A stretch of 64,000 nt of DNA from Sabethes cyaneus. Its lineage: Eukaryota > Arthropoda > Insecta > Diptera > Culicidae. The notes below the pieces were generated by a model that saw nothing but the letters and a program-made list of their open reading frames with translations, ran no database searches and was not told the origin of the DNA. Numbering within the stretch: position 1 is the first letter of the stretch; the number at the start of each line of letters is the position of its first letter. Shown piece by piece: positions 1-12,017 of this stretch. The stretch lies in contig NC_071353.1 of NCBI RefSeq assembly GCF_943734655.1, positions 157,184,179-157,248,178 of the forward strand. Reading direction: 5' to 3'. The position numbers and the translations under genes are program-made.

Positions 1-569
1 ATGTAACGGAAGAATCCACGAATTTTCACCACTTACGTGACCCATTTATCACAAAGGTCGCACTTGCGCCAAAATGCATTTTGCCTCAAAATCAAATCCA
101 GCTCGCCAAAAAAAGGGCTTCCATCGACAACCTATTTCCAAAAGGCTTCGCCTTCAAAAAAATTTACGAATCACATTGCGTCGAAAAGGTCTTGTGTTGC
201 GTTGAAGTAGACGGCCAAGCTGAGATGTTCTGGATACAGATACTCTAGACAAAGATATTCTGGACAGAGAAGAATCGTCAAGCGAAAGTCAAGCTATCAG
301 CTTTCTTGCAGTCGATAATAATTTGCAGTAGACAAGATCATAAGAATTAAGGTCCTAACACCTTGCATACGGATTTTACGCTGCGGAAAGTTGACGGAAA
401 ATCCATGGAAAAACTCAAATTTCCGCAACGCCTAAAAAGCCGTATGCATTGTGTCACGGCCTTTAGATTGGCGCTTCCTTTCACGTCAGCTTTTTGATAA
501 ATACTGCATAAATCAAGTTGAAAACAATATTTAGAACAATGCATTTCTGTTTTGTTAAATTTGACATAA

Positions 570-700
570 GAAAAAAAATGTCCACGTGGACAAACAGGGG
601 AGGGGGGTGGGGGTTGAGGGAATGTTCACGCTTGTCCACGGAGGGGGACGGGGGGGTTGAAAATTGGTATTTTTCTGTCCACGTGGTATCTGGATGGCCC
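570..700. repeat. G-rich block bracketed by GTCCACGTGG
   Basis: A run of G-rich sequence lies between two copies of GTCCACGTGG (about 580-589 and 677-686), with a third GTCCACG in between. Blocks of this make-up occur as dispersed repeats in insect genomes, which is recollection only. Short frames through it are low-complexity and not credible as genes. The rest of 1-1000 is AT-rich with no recognisable feature. Confidence 0.35.
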
Positions 701-1004
701 CTTAAAATCTTATCACGCAGTTTCCGGTCGACAGTTCCGCTCCGATGATGATTAGCTAGCCTAGATGCAGACCACAATAGATTTTCCAAATAACTGTGCA
801 CAATTGTTTCCCTTCTTTTGGCTTCCATGTTGTTTGTTTACAAAATACAGTCGTGTTGCGGAATGTCAAAAATACATAGATGAAGCTAACAAAATTTCCG
901 ACACGTGGGCGCTAAGAACTTCCAAATCCGTCTACCAAGAGCGCCACAATATGAGCAAAAGTTTGTTCCAATTCTAAATGAAGCAAGCTATATATTTAGG
1001 GGCA

Positions 1005-1515
1005 GTTCCTGGATCTGGACTAAAATTCAATTCAAAATTCAATTTGGTCCAAACTCTGATCAAAAATGAAGTCCTGAATCGTGGCAAGGTTCACAATCTG
1101 ATTGAAAATTTGGTCAAAAATGTGATCCAAAATCTGCTCCATTACCTGGTCCAGATCCAGAATCTACCCAGGTAACCAATAAGCATTTCCAATGCAATTT
1201 AAATGCAAGCCAATAAGCATTGAAATTGCCTTAAATGCTACTTAAATACTATTTTGGCAAAAAAAGCGACTACTTTACTGCTAGCCCTCTTATAGTGCTG
1301 ACAATGCTTATTTGCAGCTAGTTACCGACAAGAAGAATTTAAATAGAATTGGGGATGCCAATTTACAACAGTTATGCAGTCAAAAGGCTGATAAACAGCA
1401 ACCTGCAGTCTAAAACGCCAGGGATGCTAATAAACGATTGATTTACTGCTTATACCTATGCTTATTGGTTACCTGGGTAGTTCAAAATTTGATCCAAAAG
1501 CTGGTCCGAAATCTG
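1005..1515. repeat. Degenerate ~12-bp tandem array, split by a MITE
   Basis: The sequence cycles through variants of AATCTGATCCAAA and TTTGGTCCAAA from about 1005 to 1164. It resumes after the MITE at 1480-1515 (TTCAAAATTTGATCC, TGGTCCGAAATCTG). The same degenerate unit on both sides shows that the MITE inserted into a pre-existing array. The 65-residue frame through it is just the repeat read as codons. Confidence 0.6.
1167..1477. mobile_element. MITE with 20-bp perfect TIRs and TA duplication
   Basis: The element begins CCCAGGTAACCAATAAGCAT and ends with its exact reverse complement. TA flanks both sides (1165-1166 and 1478-1479). It is 311 bp, with no coding frame and internal echoes of the AATAAGCATT motif. 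A TA target with short perfect inverted termini fits a non-autonomous Tc1/mariner-type element; the superfamily is inference. It sits inside a short-unit tandem array, which makes the boundaries clear. Confidence 0.85.
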
Positions 1516-2200
1516 TAAGTTGCAATCATACCTGATGCTTAATTGAAGCGCTCTCTATAAGCATATGATGAAAGCTTATAGCAGCGAAAGGGAGCGTGCG
1601 CTCTGCTGATAGAAATAGTCAATTATTGGTAGATGTTAATGGTTTGGTTTCTCGAGTTTGAAAAACTCTACAAGAGCATAGTGGGAAAACTATAAACAGC
1701 AAATCGCGTTTGCGCAAGGGGTTTCCAATAAGGTGTATAAGTGCGTAATAAACAGAGATTACTTTTGTAATCATTTACGTCTTAATTACGTAACTAACGA
1801 TGATTAATTCAATAGTCAATGATAAATGTATGAATTTTTAGTAATCACAAGAGCATACCATAGCTAACTTTTTGACGTAGGATTACGTCTTACCGCAGGG
1901 TGTCATTCCATAATTTAGATTCCAGTTACCGTCACGAAAATATAAAAGATTTTTTACGCTAATGGATCTGCCAATTATGAATGGATTTTCATGGTTTAGA
2001 TACCGATCGACTAATAATAGATGCAGCAATTATGTGATTCCTATTATAGCATTCTTTTTCAAACACTAATTAGTCGAAATTAACGAAAAGTTTCAAGGTC
2101 AAATATCACCATACCGTACATTTTCTACGTGATCGCCTTGCTTTACAGGCAGGGACGACAGTTAAATACACCAACTGTTTACTGAGGCGAGGGACAGAGT
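1516..2200. other. AT-rich interval, no gene seen
   Basis: No coding frame, RNA gene or clear element end is visible. A ~25-bp motif near 1874-1902 (GTAGGATTACGTCTTACCGC) recurs in inverse orientation with few changes near 7631-7660, so part of this interval is probably an old dispersed repeat. Confidence 0.4.
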
Positions 2201-2220
2201 TCCGTCGTCCCATTCGAATT

Positions 2221-2470
2221 CGAAGATTCTTTCCGACGATTAAAACTAAACCAATTTTATGTCTCTGCTTGGGAAGTGCGTCAGGAAAAGTGACAAAACC
2301 AACATCATCCCAACAAGATTTCTCACGACAGCGATTAAACCTAGGACCAATTTGATGTCTGTGTTAGGGAAGAGCGCCAGAATAGTGACAAACCTTCTTT
2401 ATCCCAACAAGTCGAAGATTTTTTACGACAATAAACCCAGGTCAATTTGATTTCTGTGTTGAGGAAGTGC
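2221..2470. repeat. ~96-bp tandem repeat, about 2.6 copies
   Basis: Three successive units align: CGACGATTAAAACTAAACCAATTTTATGTCTCTG, ACAGCGATTAAACCTAGGACCAATTTGATGTCTG and ACAATAAACCCAGGTCAATTTGATTTCTG, quoted here without their intervening parts. Each is followed by GGAAG-GCG and, in the first two, by GTGACAAA and ATCCCAACAAG. The unit is about 96 bp. It could be a fragment of a transposon end with internal repetition. The 63- and 71-residue frames over it follow the repeat and are not credible genes. Confidence 0.65.
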
Positions 2471-2906
2471 GCTATAGCTGTTGTGTTCGGTTGTAATATG
2501 ATTTTATATGTATTTAAATCCACAAATCTAATGTATGCTATGCTCTTTTTGTGCAATCATTCAAAACATATCATTTGAAGGCTGTTTCTCTGCTACTAAC
2601 TGGGTTTGCAAGACGTAAATATCCAGTGATTGATTGATATCTTTTTTCCTTCGCTGGGTTTCCGAATTTCCGACAGAATGTTTAGTTTTTGCTTTATTGA
2701 CCGGCAGAAGGAGAAGTTAGTTCGTTTATGTGCTCTAAATACTCTTAGTTTTCTTCTAGGTTAGAGAATCACAACATTCAGTTGTGTACAGTTACAATTA
2801 CACAAAACTTGCTTGAAAGCACGAGCAGTTTATTTAGCAATTTACAGTACAAACAATAAACAGGACCTGAATGAATAAACCTGTTTAAAGGGTCCTAATC
2901 AGAGTA

Positions 2907-3131
2907 CTAATCTCTTTCGGCAAAGATTCTGGCGGCTAAATCCTGCAACTCAATCCACTCTAATTTCTTTCTTTCAATTTTATTCGTTTCTTCCCGAGCT
3001 GTCGTTTTAAGAACAGGCTTGATTATGATTTTGACGACATCGTCGTCCTTACCATTAAAAACTTCTGACAACTCAATAGAATCAGTATTTGATTGTGACG
3101 CCTCTTGAACTTGATTATCAATTGAATCATC
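2907..3131 (-). CDS. Possible terminal coding exon or relic, unrecognised
   Basis: On the minus strand 74 codons are open between TAG at 3132-3134 and TAG at 2907-2909. There is no ATG, so it reads as an exon: AG directly precedes GATGATTC, with CTAAT-like sequence upstream as a possible branch point. The peptide is acidic at the start (DDSIDNQVQEASQ) and ends in a charged helix-like stretch (ERKKLEWIELQDLAARIFAE followed by RD). About 70 nt past the stop the minus strand has AAATAAAC, which contains the canonical poly(A) signal. It could be the last exon of a host gene or part of a decayed transposon. I do not recognise the family, and no partner exon was found between 3.14 and 3.89 kb. Confidence 0.35.
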   Translation of the reverse strand, partial: DDSIDNQVQEASQSNTDSIELSEVFNGKDDDVVKIIIKPVLKTTAREETNKIERKKLEWIELQDLAARIFAERD

Positions 3132-3134
3132 CTA

Positions 3135-3890
3135 ATTCTATATTAGAACTGATAGCTGCCTGCTACAAGGGGTCCAGATGTTTTATTGGATCAAACGTGT
3201 AAAATGCCGTATCTAAAAACATTTCATTCGATAAAAGAAAAGGTCCTTTAGTTTAAGGGACTGTACTACCCAAGAAGAGCACATCTGCTCACGATTGGTG
3301 ATAGTTTAACTTAGCATATCGCCTGCAATCATTTTGCGTTCAACTTAATAATGGACCATTAGCTCAGTATATACTACCAAAACGTAAGAGGATTGATGTA
3401 TTAGATGGAGCTGGTGCTTCCAACAAAACACTTTACTTATCGAACACAATCAAGATCAGCTGTTTCAGGACAATTTCCCAGTTTGTAGCAATTCTACATT
3501 TACTCGGTGACTGTATGTAACTGTTTATTGTTTTTCCTCATACAGTTCATAGCAAACTATTCACCATCTTTTGGAAAAGTAAATTCTACCAACGACTGTT
3601 CTAATGGTACAGTGTACACGAGAAGTGAATTGTAAAAAGTGGAAACAATGAATTATGCAACTTCTAAATGATCCGACGTGCGTGCCTCAAGGAAGCAGTG
3701 ACGGACCTATGAAATTGTTCATATTATTCAATGATTTCACGCTAAATACAGATTGCTAAAACTATTTCTCACGTACCTTTCCTTGCATAGCAGTGAACGC
3801 ATTGAACGGCAACCATATCGGTATGATTACACCGTAATTAGGGTACTATTGAAAAGAAAATCTCGCATGTGAATGACCTGACCTGAATTT
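3135..3890. other. AT-rich interval, no gene seen
   Basis: Neither strand shows an extended coding frame, tandem structure or recognisable element end. Confidence 0.4.
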
Positions 3891-5620
3891 CGTCGCTGTG
3901 ACAAAGGCCGAGGTAAACCTCGTTACGAACCGCGACAACTATGGCTAAATGACACACACGTTAGCAAATCAAACTAATGAATCGATCAGGGCCCCAGAAT
4001 TCGTCTCACGATTCATGAATCCCCTCCCCAGGCTAGGCACCGAACCGAATCCTTTCACCGCCCGGTTCCGGGCCCGGATAGACACTGTTGCTTTGCGCCA
4101 CAAGAGAGTCCATCGTCCTCGCCGGGACCGGGAAGCGAGCAGGCAAGCAAGCAAGCAAGCAAGTAAGCAATAGCTTTTTCGCTTGAAAGAAAAGTTATGT
4201 CTTTGTAGCAAGTTTGTTATTAATATTTGAGGAGGTACTTCGGTGAGCGCGGCGGTGGCGAGCGTAGCGCCGGTCGGTCCCCGTTGCATATTATGTGTAT
4301 GTGTGTATGGTGAATTCCGAATAGCCCCGGTCGGTTCCATATCTTCGCTCGCCTCCAGAGTGCTGCTGCTGGAAAGGGTGTGCATATTTGCGGTGTCTAC
4401 TTAATGATATGTGAATTATTTATGAACCATTTCCCGACTCTGGGCCTGTCGGCGGAAGTTGGTAACTTCAAATGTGTGCGAGATAGCCTCTTTGCGAAGT
4501 GCATCTGCCCGAGGCGGCCAAACGGCAAACAGGGGTCAAAGTTTGTTGATTGGAACCGCTTATTATAAAAGATTGAGTGCGTTCTTCTCGTTCTTCTTCT
4601 TCTGTGTCCATCAAGGCGTTGCACAAGTTTAACAACCACTCTAAATTATATCACATCACATCGCACAGTAAAACTTCAAACTACTAACTGGTTGGCAGCT
4701 TTCCCATCATCAGCATGTCAAAACCGCCAAAAAGTGGATTCAATCAACGCACCTGACAATCACTGATCGTGGACGTCGCCGCTCCATTGTTGGTGGGCCA
4801 TGCTCTTGTCCGCCTACACCGGCAGATGCTATTTTAGTAGCCACCCCCAGCCCAGTTTGGATCGCCGCTTTTTTTTTTGTGGTTGTCAGCCGTTTTGATT
4901 GAAAAGCGTTGTGCGAAGAATTTTATAAAGCGGAGATTAAAATTATAAGTAGAGAGCTGGGGGGCTACTACATTCGACTTGTGTTCAACTAGTAGTGAAG
5001 TGTCCCACCACCCGTACGTCGGGGGTTCGAAGGGTCACGTTTGCACTATTGCAGCGAATATTTTCTCGTGTTCTTCTTCGCGATGGCTTGTGCCAAAGGT
5101 GCTGTTATTGCCTGCTAGGCGATTGATTGAAAGCTTATTCCACAGCATCCATACAAAACACGGAGGTACGCTAGCTCTCGCTAGCTGCATCCGAGAAGTG
5201 CATGCCCGGGAGGGATTTTCATTCAGCAAGGAACGACTTCCTCCTTCTTGGCGCGCCAATATTGTACATCTTTATTTTTCGATGTATAGAAAGGTGTACA
5301 GATTTCGTTGGAAATTTAATTTTCCTCCCAATGAAAGCGGACCGACGCCATCCGACTGACTGTGTCCCGACTTGGTTGGCCCATTTTGCAGCTAAACCGG
5401 CAGCTTTACGATATTAGCTCTCGGTTCGAAGGCAGGAACACACAGTAATATCTTGAATGCTCCAGGGAAACATATAAAATGAAGTGAATGATTGATAAAA
5501 GCTGGGACACTGGGGCTCAGCCATCGGTCGGTCGGTTGGTCGGTCGGTCGATAGAGCTTTGTTGATGTTGCTCTTTACTTCAGAGTAGTGGGACACCTTC
5601 ACCTCTTCTAGTTTGCCAGG
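3890..5620. other. Single-copy GC-richer island with short microsatellites
   Basis: Base composition is more balanced than the surroundings and no dispersed repeat is recognised. It contains a GCAA run (about 4140-4170) and a GGTC/GGTT run (about 5523-5553). Several overlapping frames of 60-138 codons exist on both strands, but none has a domain, signal peptide or family resemblance, and they mostly shadow one another. Likely non-coding, possibly regulatory or UTR sequence of a gene outside the window. Confidence 0.4.
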
Positions 5621-6454
5621 TTTTCACAGTCAATAGTTTGAAAATGGTTCCTTTTATGAGTATCTTGGGTGGACAGGTCAGGTAAAATGTGTTTTCTTTC
5701 TAGGAAAGCTTTATCTTCGGTCGATAAGAGGATATCATTCGGGTTATGAAACACTTTTCATCACAATACGGCCAGAAGAAGGGACCCCTGTAGCAGTTGA
5801 GTTGATGGAGTAGCACAAGCGGGGGCTTGAGTTTCCAAATTTATTTTACATGTCGCCGTTCGAATTTCTGATGGTTGACAATGGGATATTTAAAACAAAA
5901 AACAATATTCTTGATGGCTTAACAATTTTTGTACCGTACGAATCTGATAAAATCTGCTTATCTGAAAAATACACCTTTTGCTACTCCATCTGCTTAAAAC
6001 TCGGGACGCTGGTTTGGTCCTTCACTACGATATGTACAGTTAAAGATGGTTCTGATCTAGCAGAAATAGTTGTTTCATTCTTTTTTATAATTCATTCTTT
6101 ATCTTTGGCTTATTTAATTTTATAACCAATTATTTCCTTTTACTCGATTTATATCATTGTACTAATCAATTTTTTTTCTTTTTCTTTCAGGTAAACTGAT
6201 ATTTTCCTCGTCAGCCACCGAATCGATAACAATCGACCAGATTCCAATCATTTATGAGGATATTTCATTGAAAATTTCAAAAATATTTTACCTATATTTT
6301 CGAACTACGCAACTAATTTTCTAGAGATGGGTGAAAATCGAAACTTTAAACAATGAATTAAACATTCTTAAATGTACTTCCATCGCATGCCATCTACATC
6401 TCTTCATGTTATTCTATAGTCTGATCAAGGCATTGTTAGTTCAAATTAGTCGAG
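5621..6454. other. AT-rich interval, no gene seen
   Basis: A pyrimidine tract ending in TTTCAG at about 6177-6190 resembles a splice acceptor, but no coding frame follows it. Nothing else is recognisable. Confidence 0.35.
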
Positions 6455-6779
6455 AAACGCTTCTGAAAGGCAAAAATAAAAAGTTATCAAGCCCAAAATA
6501 GACAACGGAAACGTTTCTAAAATCCAAAAAGGGGTCTGAATAAAAATATGCCAAGTTAGCTCTGAATTGGTCGTGAAGGGTCGCAGAAAGTTAAAAAATA
6601 ATAATCCCGATTTAAGTCTAAACATTGAAAATTAACTCAAATCATATTTTTGAAGGGAAGAAAAGGCCAAAATAAATTTTTTTTTAAATCTTCTGAAGGG
6701 AAGGATGGGGTGAAAAAAAGAAAGTCCTAGTTTTAACTTAAATTCACCGAAATACCTTCCCAAATGTTAGAATAAAATA

Positions 6780-7180
6780 TACTCTGAAGTCGTTTTTAAC
6801 GCTAATTTAGGACTATTTAAGAATTTTGGAATTAATGTGTTTTTACGCGATTTTCAGAATTTTAGCGTTTTTACACAACTTTCGTAATATACGCAGGTTT
6901 TAACACAAATGTTGGAATTTACGTGGTTTTTGCACTAACTTGCGCGGTCTTGAACTTGTGCTCTATGTGTCAATTTTTACGCTTAGTTTGCTTAGTTACG
7001 CTTAGAAATTTGGAATTTACCTACTTTTATGAGTTTTTGGCGGTTTTTTACGCGTGTTTTAGAATTAATGCGCCTTTTCGCGCGATTTTCAAATTGTACT
7101 CGCCTGAAAGTTTACGCGATTTTGAGAATTTACGCGTTTTTTGCGAATTTTGAAATTTACGCTGTTTTGACTTACGCAAA
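6780..7180. repeat. ACGC/GCGT degenerate repeat, reverse-oriented copy
   Basis: Phrases such as GAATTTACGCGTTTTTTGCG and GGAATTTACGTGGTTTTTGC recur at roughly 25-35-bp intervals. The same family appears in the opposite orientation at 48.02-48.55 kb and as a short piece at 44.74-44.82 kb, so it is dispersed, not local. Open frames here come from repeat periodicity. Confidence 0.6.
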
Positions 7181-7467
7181 AAGAAGCGGCCACTGAAGGT
7201 CAGAATAAAAAAAATCCACCCCGCATTGAGCTTCTGAAGGGCAGAAAAGACCAAAATAAAAAAAAATAACAGAATTGAATTTTTGAAGGGCAGAAAATGA
7301 CAAAATGAAAAAAATAACAGAATTGAATTTCTGAAGGGCAGAAAAGGACAAAATAAAAAATGATTTCAAAATCCACGCCAATTTAAATTATGCTTCTATG
7401 GGCAGAAAAGGCTACAAAATTCCGCATTAAGGTTCTGAAGGAAAGTAAAAAGCTAATATAAGAGATA

Positions 7468-7880
7468 CAGTAGGATTTCGAATTTGACAACAAATGCGTG
7501 TCACCTATGTTGCCAAAATCGAAACCGTGCCAAAATCGAAACCCTTTTTTGACATGAAAAAATTGAATGTAAATGCGTTAGAAAATGACTAAACGTTATT
7601 AATCAAGGACTGCGGTGCAAGTAAGTTTTTGGCGACCTGCGGTAAGACGTAGTCCTACGGCAATAAAAATATTGTTCGAAACATTCTATAACCGCAAACT
7701 TTTTTTCATGAACACACTTGGGCAATATTTTTTCATTATTTAAAGTATGTATGCGGAAACTGACTGATATTTAAGCATATTTTTGGAAGTAAAATATTTT
7801 GTGTTGCCAAAAACGGATACTTTTGTTACCAAAATTGAGGCATGCCAAAATCGAACCATGCCAAATTCGAAATCCCACTG
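7468..7880. mobile_element. TA-flanked MITE inside the ~50-bp satellite
   Basis: Termini are CAGTRGGATTTCGAATTTGR in inverted orientation (20 of 22 matching over the first 22 bp). TA lies immediately outside both ends (7466-7467 and 7881-7882). The 413-bp interior repeats GCCAAAATCGAAAC-like phrases near both ends. There is no transposase frame. A TA duplication with these ends fits a non-autonomous Tc1/mariner-like element (inference). Satellite sequence continues on both sides. Confidence 0.8.
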
Positions 7881-8034
7881 TAATACTGAAAAAGTAAAAA
7901 AAAATACCGAATCAACCTTCTGGAGAGCAGAAAAGGCTAAAATAATATAAATCCGATTTGAGTTTCTGAAAGGCACAAACTGCCTAAATAAATACAAAAT
8001 AGTTACGAATCATGCTTCAGAAGAGTAGAAAAGG

Positions 8035-8240
8035 GAGGGAACGTATGTGCGCGTGTATGGAATGGTAAGGAGTTAGGGGACAAAATTAGATATCAGGCTA
8101 TCAGGGTGCGGCAGTAGTTTGATTGCAAAAAACACTCGGGTACCAACCGAAAGAGTGTGGATTGAAGTCCCACCTGCCGTTGCGCGACATATCGAAATTT
8201 CCCCGTTTCATCCAGCATTCTTCGCATCAATGATGTCGAA
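8035..8240. mobile_element. Unidentified ~200-bp insertion, possibly SINE-like
   Basis: Non-satellite sequence interrupts the array. It contains ACACTCGGGTACC followed by AACCGAAAGAGTGT, able to fold as a stem, and GGATTGAAGTCC, which loosely resembles a pol III B box. No clear target duplication was found. The SINE reading is weak; another fragment type is equally possible. Confidence 0.3.
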
Positions 8241-8787
8241 TTGAGCTTCTAAAGGGTAGAAACGGCTAAATTATTGAACATACCGAAAGAAGCTTAAAAC
8301 CGCTTCTAAAGGCCAGAAAATGCCAAAATAAATAATCCCAAACTATAAATTATAAAAGATCAAAAGTCGGAAAAGGCAAAATACACAAAAAATAAAGGGC
8401 AAAACACACAAAAAAATCATCCCTAACTTACTTCTGAAGGGCAAAAAAACTCTTATTAAAAAAATGTTATGAGTTAAGCTCCTGAAGGAAAAGAAATAAA
8501 AAATGCAGTCTAATTGAGCATTTTTTCAATCTGTCGAATTGAGCTTCTGAAAGGCAAAGGGGCCATATTTAAAACAGTTTTGAACTAAATTTCTGAAGGG
8601 CACAAAAGGACAGATAAAAAACAAAATGCCGAATTGAATTTCTGAATGGCTAAAAAAATTAAACTGAAAAATAATCCAGAATGGAGCTTCTGAAAGACAG
8701 AGTAAAAGTTAAAACGAAATTATAATTCCGAATCTACCTTCTGAAGGGCGGAAAGGTCAACAAAAACATTCGAAATTAAGCTTCTAA

Positions 8788-9130
8788 GGGGGGCTCCGTA
8801 GCCGCAAGGTTACCGAGTCTACTTTGACAAGCGAGTGGTTGTGGGTTCGAATCTTAGTAGAATCAAGCCATTCGATGTCAAGTGGCTTTAGCATGGATTT
8901 ATTCTCAGGCCCCTCCATTTACCCTTCCTTCGTGCTGAATTCTATATTTACCCTCTGGAAGCCTCTTGACAGTGCAAATGTCCCTCCTATAGTTAAGTGT
9001 ACTGGTCAGAGGTACGAATGAGTCCTCGCCAGGGACGGCTATAATATGGGGTAGTGCTGGCAGCGAGGAATAAGTGGGTAAAGTAGATCAAGCTTTGAAG
9101 GAAGGGTAAACCCCAATACACGCAAGCACC
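8788..9130 (+). mobile_element. tRNA-derived SINE
   Basis: The head starts GGGGCTCCGTAGCCGCAAGG, with an A-box-like stretch, and has a good B box GGTTCGAATC at 8844-8853. A ~280-bp tRNA-unrelated body follows and ends near CGCAAGCACC. Satellite sequence lies on both sides, so the insertion limits are clear to a few bases. From memory, SINEs with this head and the CAGGCCCCTCCATT body occur in mosquito genomes. The 65-residue frame over it is incidental. Confidence 0.75.
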
Positions 9131-11725
9131 AAATTAAAAAGGAGATCCGGATGGAACTTCTCTAAAGGACCAAAGGGAAAAGGCAAAAAAAATTGGAATT
9201 AAAGAGCAGAAGGGTAGAAAAGGTTAAAATGAAAGCAAATTGAGCTTTAGGAGGGTAGAATGGCCAAAATAAGGAAGATCCCAAATTAAGCGTAAAATTA
9301 CCGGGTAGGCCAGAAAATAATCCCGAATTATGTTGTGAAGACCAGAAAATACGAAATTAAAAAAAAATCTGAACTAAGCTTCTAAAGGACAGAGAAGGTC
9401 GAAATTAAAAATGAGATCGAATTAATTTTTTGGAGAACAGAAAAAGACCAAAATAAAAAATTATCCAGAATGGAGCTCCCGAAAGACAGAGAGGGTCCAA
9501 ATAAAAAAAAATCTCAAATTAAACTTCTGAAGGTAGAGAAAGGCCAAAATAAAAAAAACCCTTGTTGAAATTCCAAGACTGTAGGCCAAAATAAAAATGA
9601 TCCCAAATTGAAGTTATAAGAAAAGGACATAATTAAAAATAATTCTAAACTAAGCTTCTGAAGCGCAGAAAAGGCCAAATTAACAAATTAAAGCCGCAGA
9701 AAGAGGCCAAAATAAAACCGGAAGTCGAATAAAAAAAAGGTTCTGAACTAAGTTTCTGAAGGACTAAAAAGGCCGAAATAAAAAATCCAAGTTAAAATCC
9801 TGAAGTATCAGAAAAGGCCAGAATAATTCCGAATTAAAATTTTGAAGCGCAGAATGTAAACGTTGGTCTGATTCTGATGATTCTGAAGAGTAGAATGGCC
9901 AAAATAAGGAAAATCCCGAAATAAAATAGTCGCAAAATGTTTCTTTCTCAAGGCCAAAATGTAAACTAACATCGAATTACGCTGTGAAGCCCAGAAAATA
10001 CGAAAATAGAATAATCCGAATTAAGCTTCTGAAGGACAGAAAAGGTCAAAATAAAAAAGGAAGCCGAATTGAGCTTCCGAAGAACAGTAATAGGCCAAAA
10101 TAAAAAGTCCAGGTTCAAATTTTTTAAAGGCAGAAAAAGCTAAATTACAAAATGGTGATTTGAATTTTTGAAGGGAAAAAAAGGCCAATATAAAAAATTT
10201 CAAATCAAGCCGTCTGCAAGAAAAAGTCAGGACTTCTGAAGGGCAGAAAAAGTCAACATAAGAAATGATCTCGAACTGAGCTTATGAAGGGTAGAACGGC
10301 CAAAATAAGGAAGATCCTGAATTAAGCCTTAAATCGCCGAAAAACGCTTCTAAAGGTCAGAAAAGGTCCAAATAACTAAAAAAAAGAAGAGTAAAATAGC
10401 TCTAAAGGGTAGGCAATATCAAAACAAAAAAAAGGCGAATGGTTTCTGACGAGCAGAAAGGGTCAAAATAACAAATTAAGTCGCATTTAGTTTCTGTAGG
10501 TAGAAGAAAAGACCGACATAAAAAATTATCCCGATTTAAGCTTCTGAAGGGTGGAAAAGGTCAAAATAAAAAATAAACTTAATTAAGGTTCCAATTGGCA
10601 GTTAAAGGCCAAATAGAAAATAAACCCTAGTTGAACTTCTGAAGGGGAGAACAGACCAAATTAAAAAATAAGCTTCTAAAGGATAAAAAAGGGCAAATTA
10701 AAACATAGTTTTGACTTGACTTTCCAACGAACAAAACAGGTCGAAATAAAAAAAATTCCGAGTTAAATTTCTGGGGGCCAGAAGAGGCCAAAATAAAAAA
10801 AAATCTAAATTAAGATTCTGAAGGGCAAAAATGGCCAAAATAAAAAATCCCGCTCGAATGACAAGTGCAGAACAAAGTAAATTGAAAAAAAAAAAGTGAT
10901 TAATAAATGACCAAACTAAAAAATTAACTCGAATTGAGTTTCTAAAGTAGAGAAAAAGACCGAAATAAAAAATTATCCCGTTTAAGCTTCTGAATGGTGG
11001 AAAAGGTCAAAATAAAAAATAATTTCGAATCGAACTTGTAAAGGATAGCAAATGGGCAAAATAAAACATCGTTTTGACTCTTTAGAAAACTAAAGAACAA
11101 AAACAGGTCGGGATATAAAAATCCCGAGTTGAATTTCTGAAGGGCAGAAAAGGTCAAAATGAAAAAATAATTCTAAGGGACAGAAAAGGTCAAACGATGA
11201 TTTCGAATTAAAGAGTAGAACGACTAAAATAAGGAAGATCCCGAAATAACCTTAAAATTACTGAAAAACGCTTCTCAAGGCCAGAATATAAAGTAATTTC
11301 AAATAACGTTATAAAAATCAGAAAAAGCGAAAATAAAAACTATTCCAACTAAGCTTATGGAGGACTGAAAAGGTCAAAATAAAAAGAAAGACGAATCGAG
11401 CTTCTGCAGGACAAAAATGGCCAAATTAAAAAAAAACTCCTGAATTAATTTTCTGAAGTGCAGAAAGAGTCAAATTGAAAAAAAAAATGTGATTTTAATT
11501 TCTGAAGGGCATAAAAGGCTAATATAAAAAATACCGAATAGAGTTTCTGAAAGGAAGAAAAAATCATACTAAATTCTTACTTCTGAAGGGCAGAAAAGGC
11601 GAAAAAATTATTCCTAACTGATCCTCTAAATCGCAGAAATGAATATGAATATATGGTACTACCACCTGCCTTAGCAGAACATCCGTTTATAGCAATGAGC
11701 CTATCATGTCAAAAAGAGTTGTACG

Positions 11726-12017
11726 CAGGGTTGCCACATGCACAGATTATTCTGTGTTTAACAGATATTTGAAAGAAATCGCCTGTACAGAATCTGTATG
11801 CACAGAATACAGATTTTCGCCAAACTACACAGATTAAACAGATTTTTGAGCTTTTACATGAGAGTGAAAGAAACGGAAACAGTCAGCAAAATGACGCTCT
11901 ATCTCTTTCACTCTTATTGTTTTGCATTGGACAGATTTTTGCACAGATATTTTTCCTCGCCGTACAGATTATCAGATTTTTCCAACAAAAAACACAGAAT
12001 TATATGTGGCATCCCTG
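11726..12017. mobile_element. hAT-type MITE with 8-bp duplication
   Basis: The element starts CAGGGTTGCCACAT and ends ATGTGGCATCCCTG (13 of 14 inverted matches). The 8-bp direct repeat GTTGTACG lies immediately outside both ends (11718-11725 and 12018-12025). An 8-bp duplication with CAGGG ends is characteristic of the hAT superfamily. The 292-bp interior is rich in ACAGATTTT and lacks a transposase, so it is non-autonomous. The 114-codon frame across the element and its flank is spurious. Confidence 0.92.

Larger units (their letters stand above)
6455..11640. repeat. ~5-kb degenerate satellite, unit ~48-55 bp
   Basis: The array repeats variants of GAATTGAGCTTCTGAAGGGC followed by AGAAAAGGCCAAAATAAAAAA. 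Adjacent units at 7232, 7281 and 7329 are 48-49 bp apart; elsewhere spacing drifts and copies are strongly diverged. Because 48 is a multiple of three, the minus strand stays open locally and reads as ILSFSALQKFNS repeated, which explains the short Phe-rich frames; these are not genes. The array is interrupted by CGCG-type repeats (6.78-7.18 kb), a MITE (7.47-7.88 kb), an unidentified insertion (8.04-8.24 kb) and a SINE (8.79-9.13 kb). Remnants recur at 18.24-18.40 kb. Confidence 0.85.

Noticed and set aside
4140..4170. GCAA run as part of a coding frame on either strand
   Set aside because: A simple microsatellite; the frames across it (74 and 138 codons) have no recognisable features.
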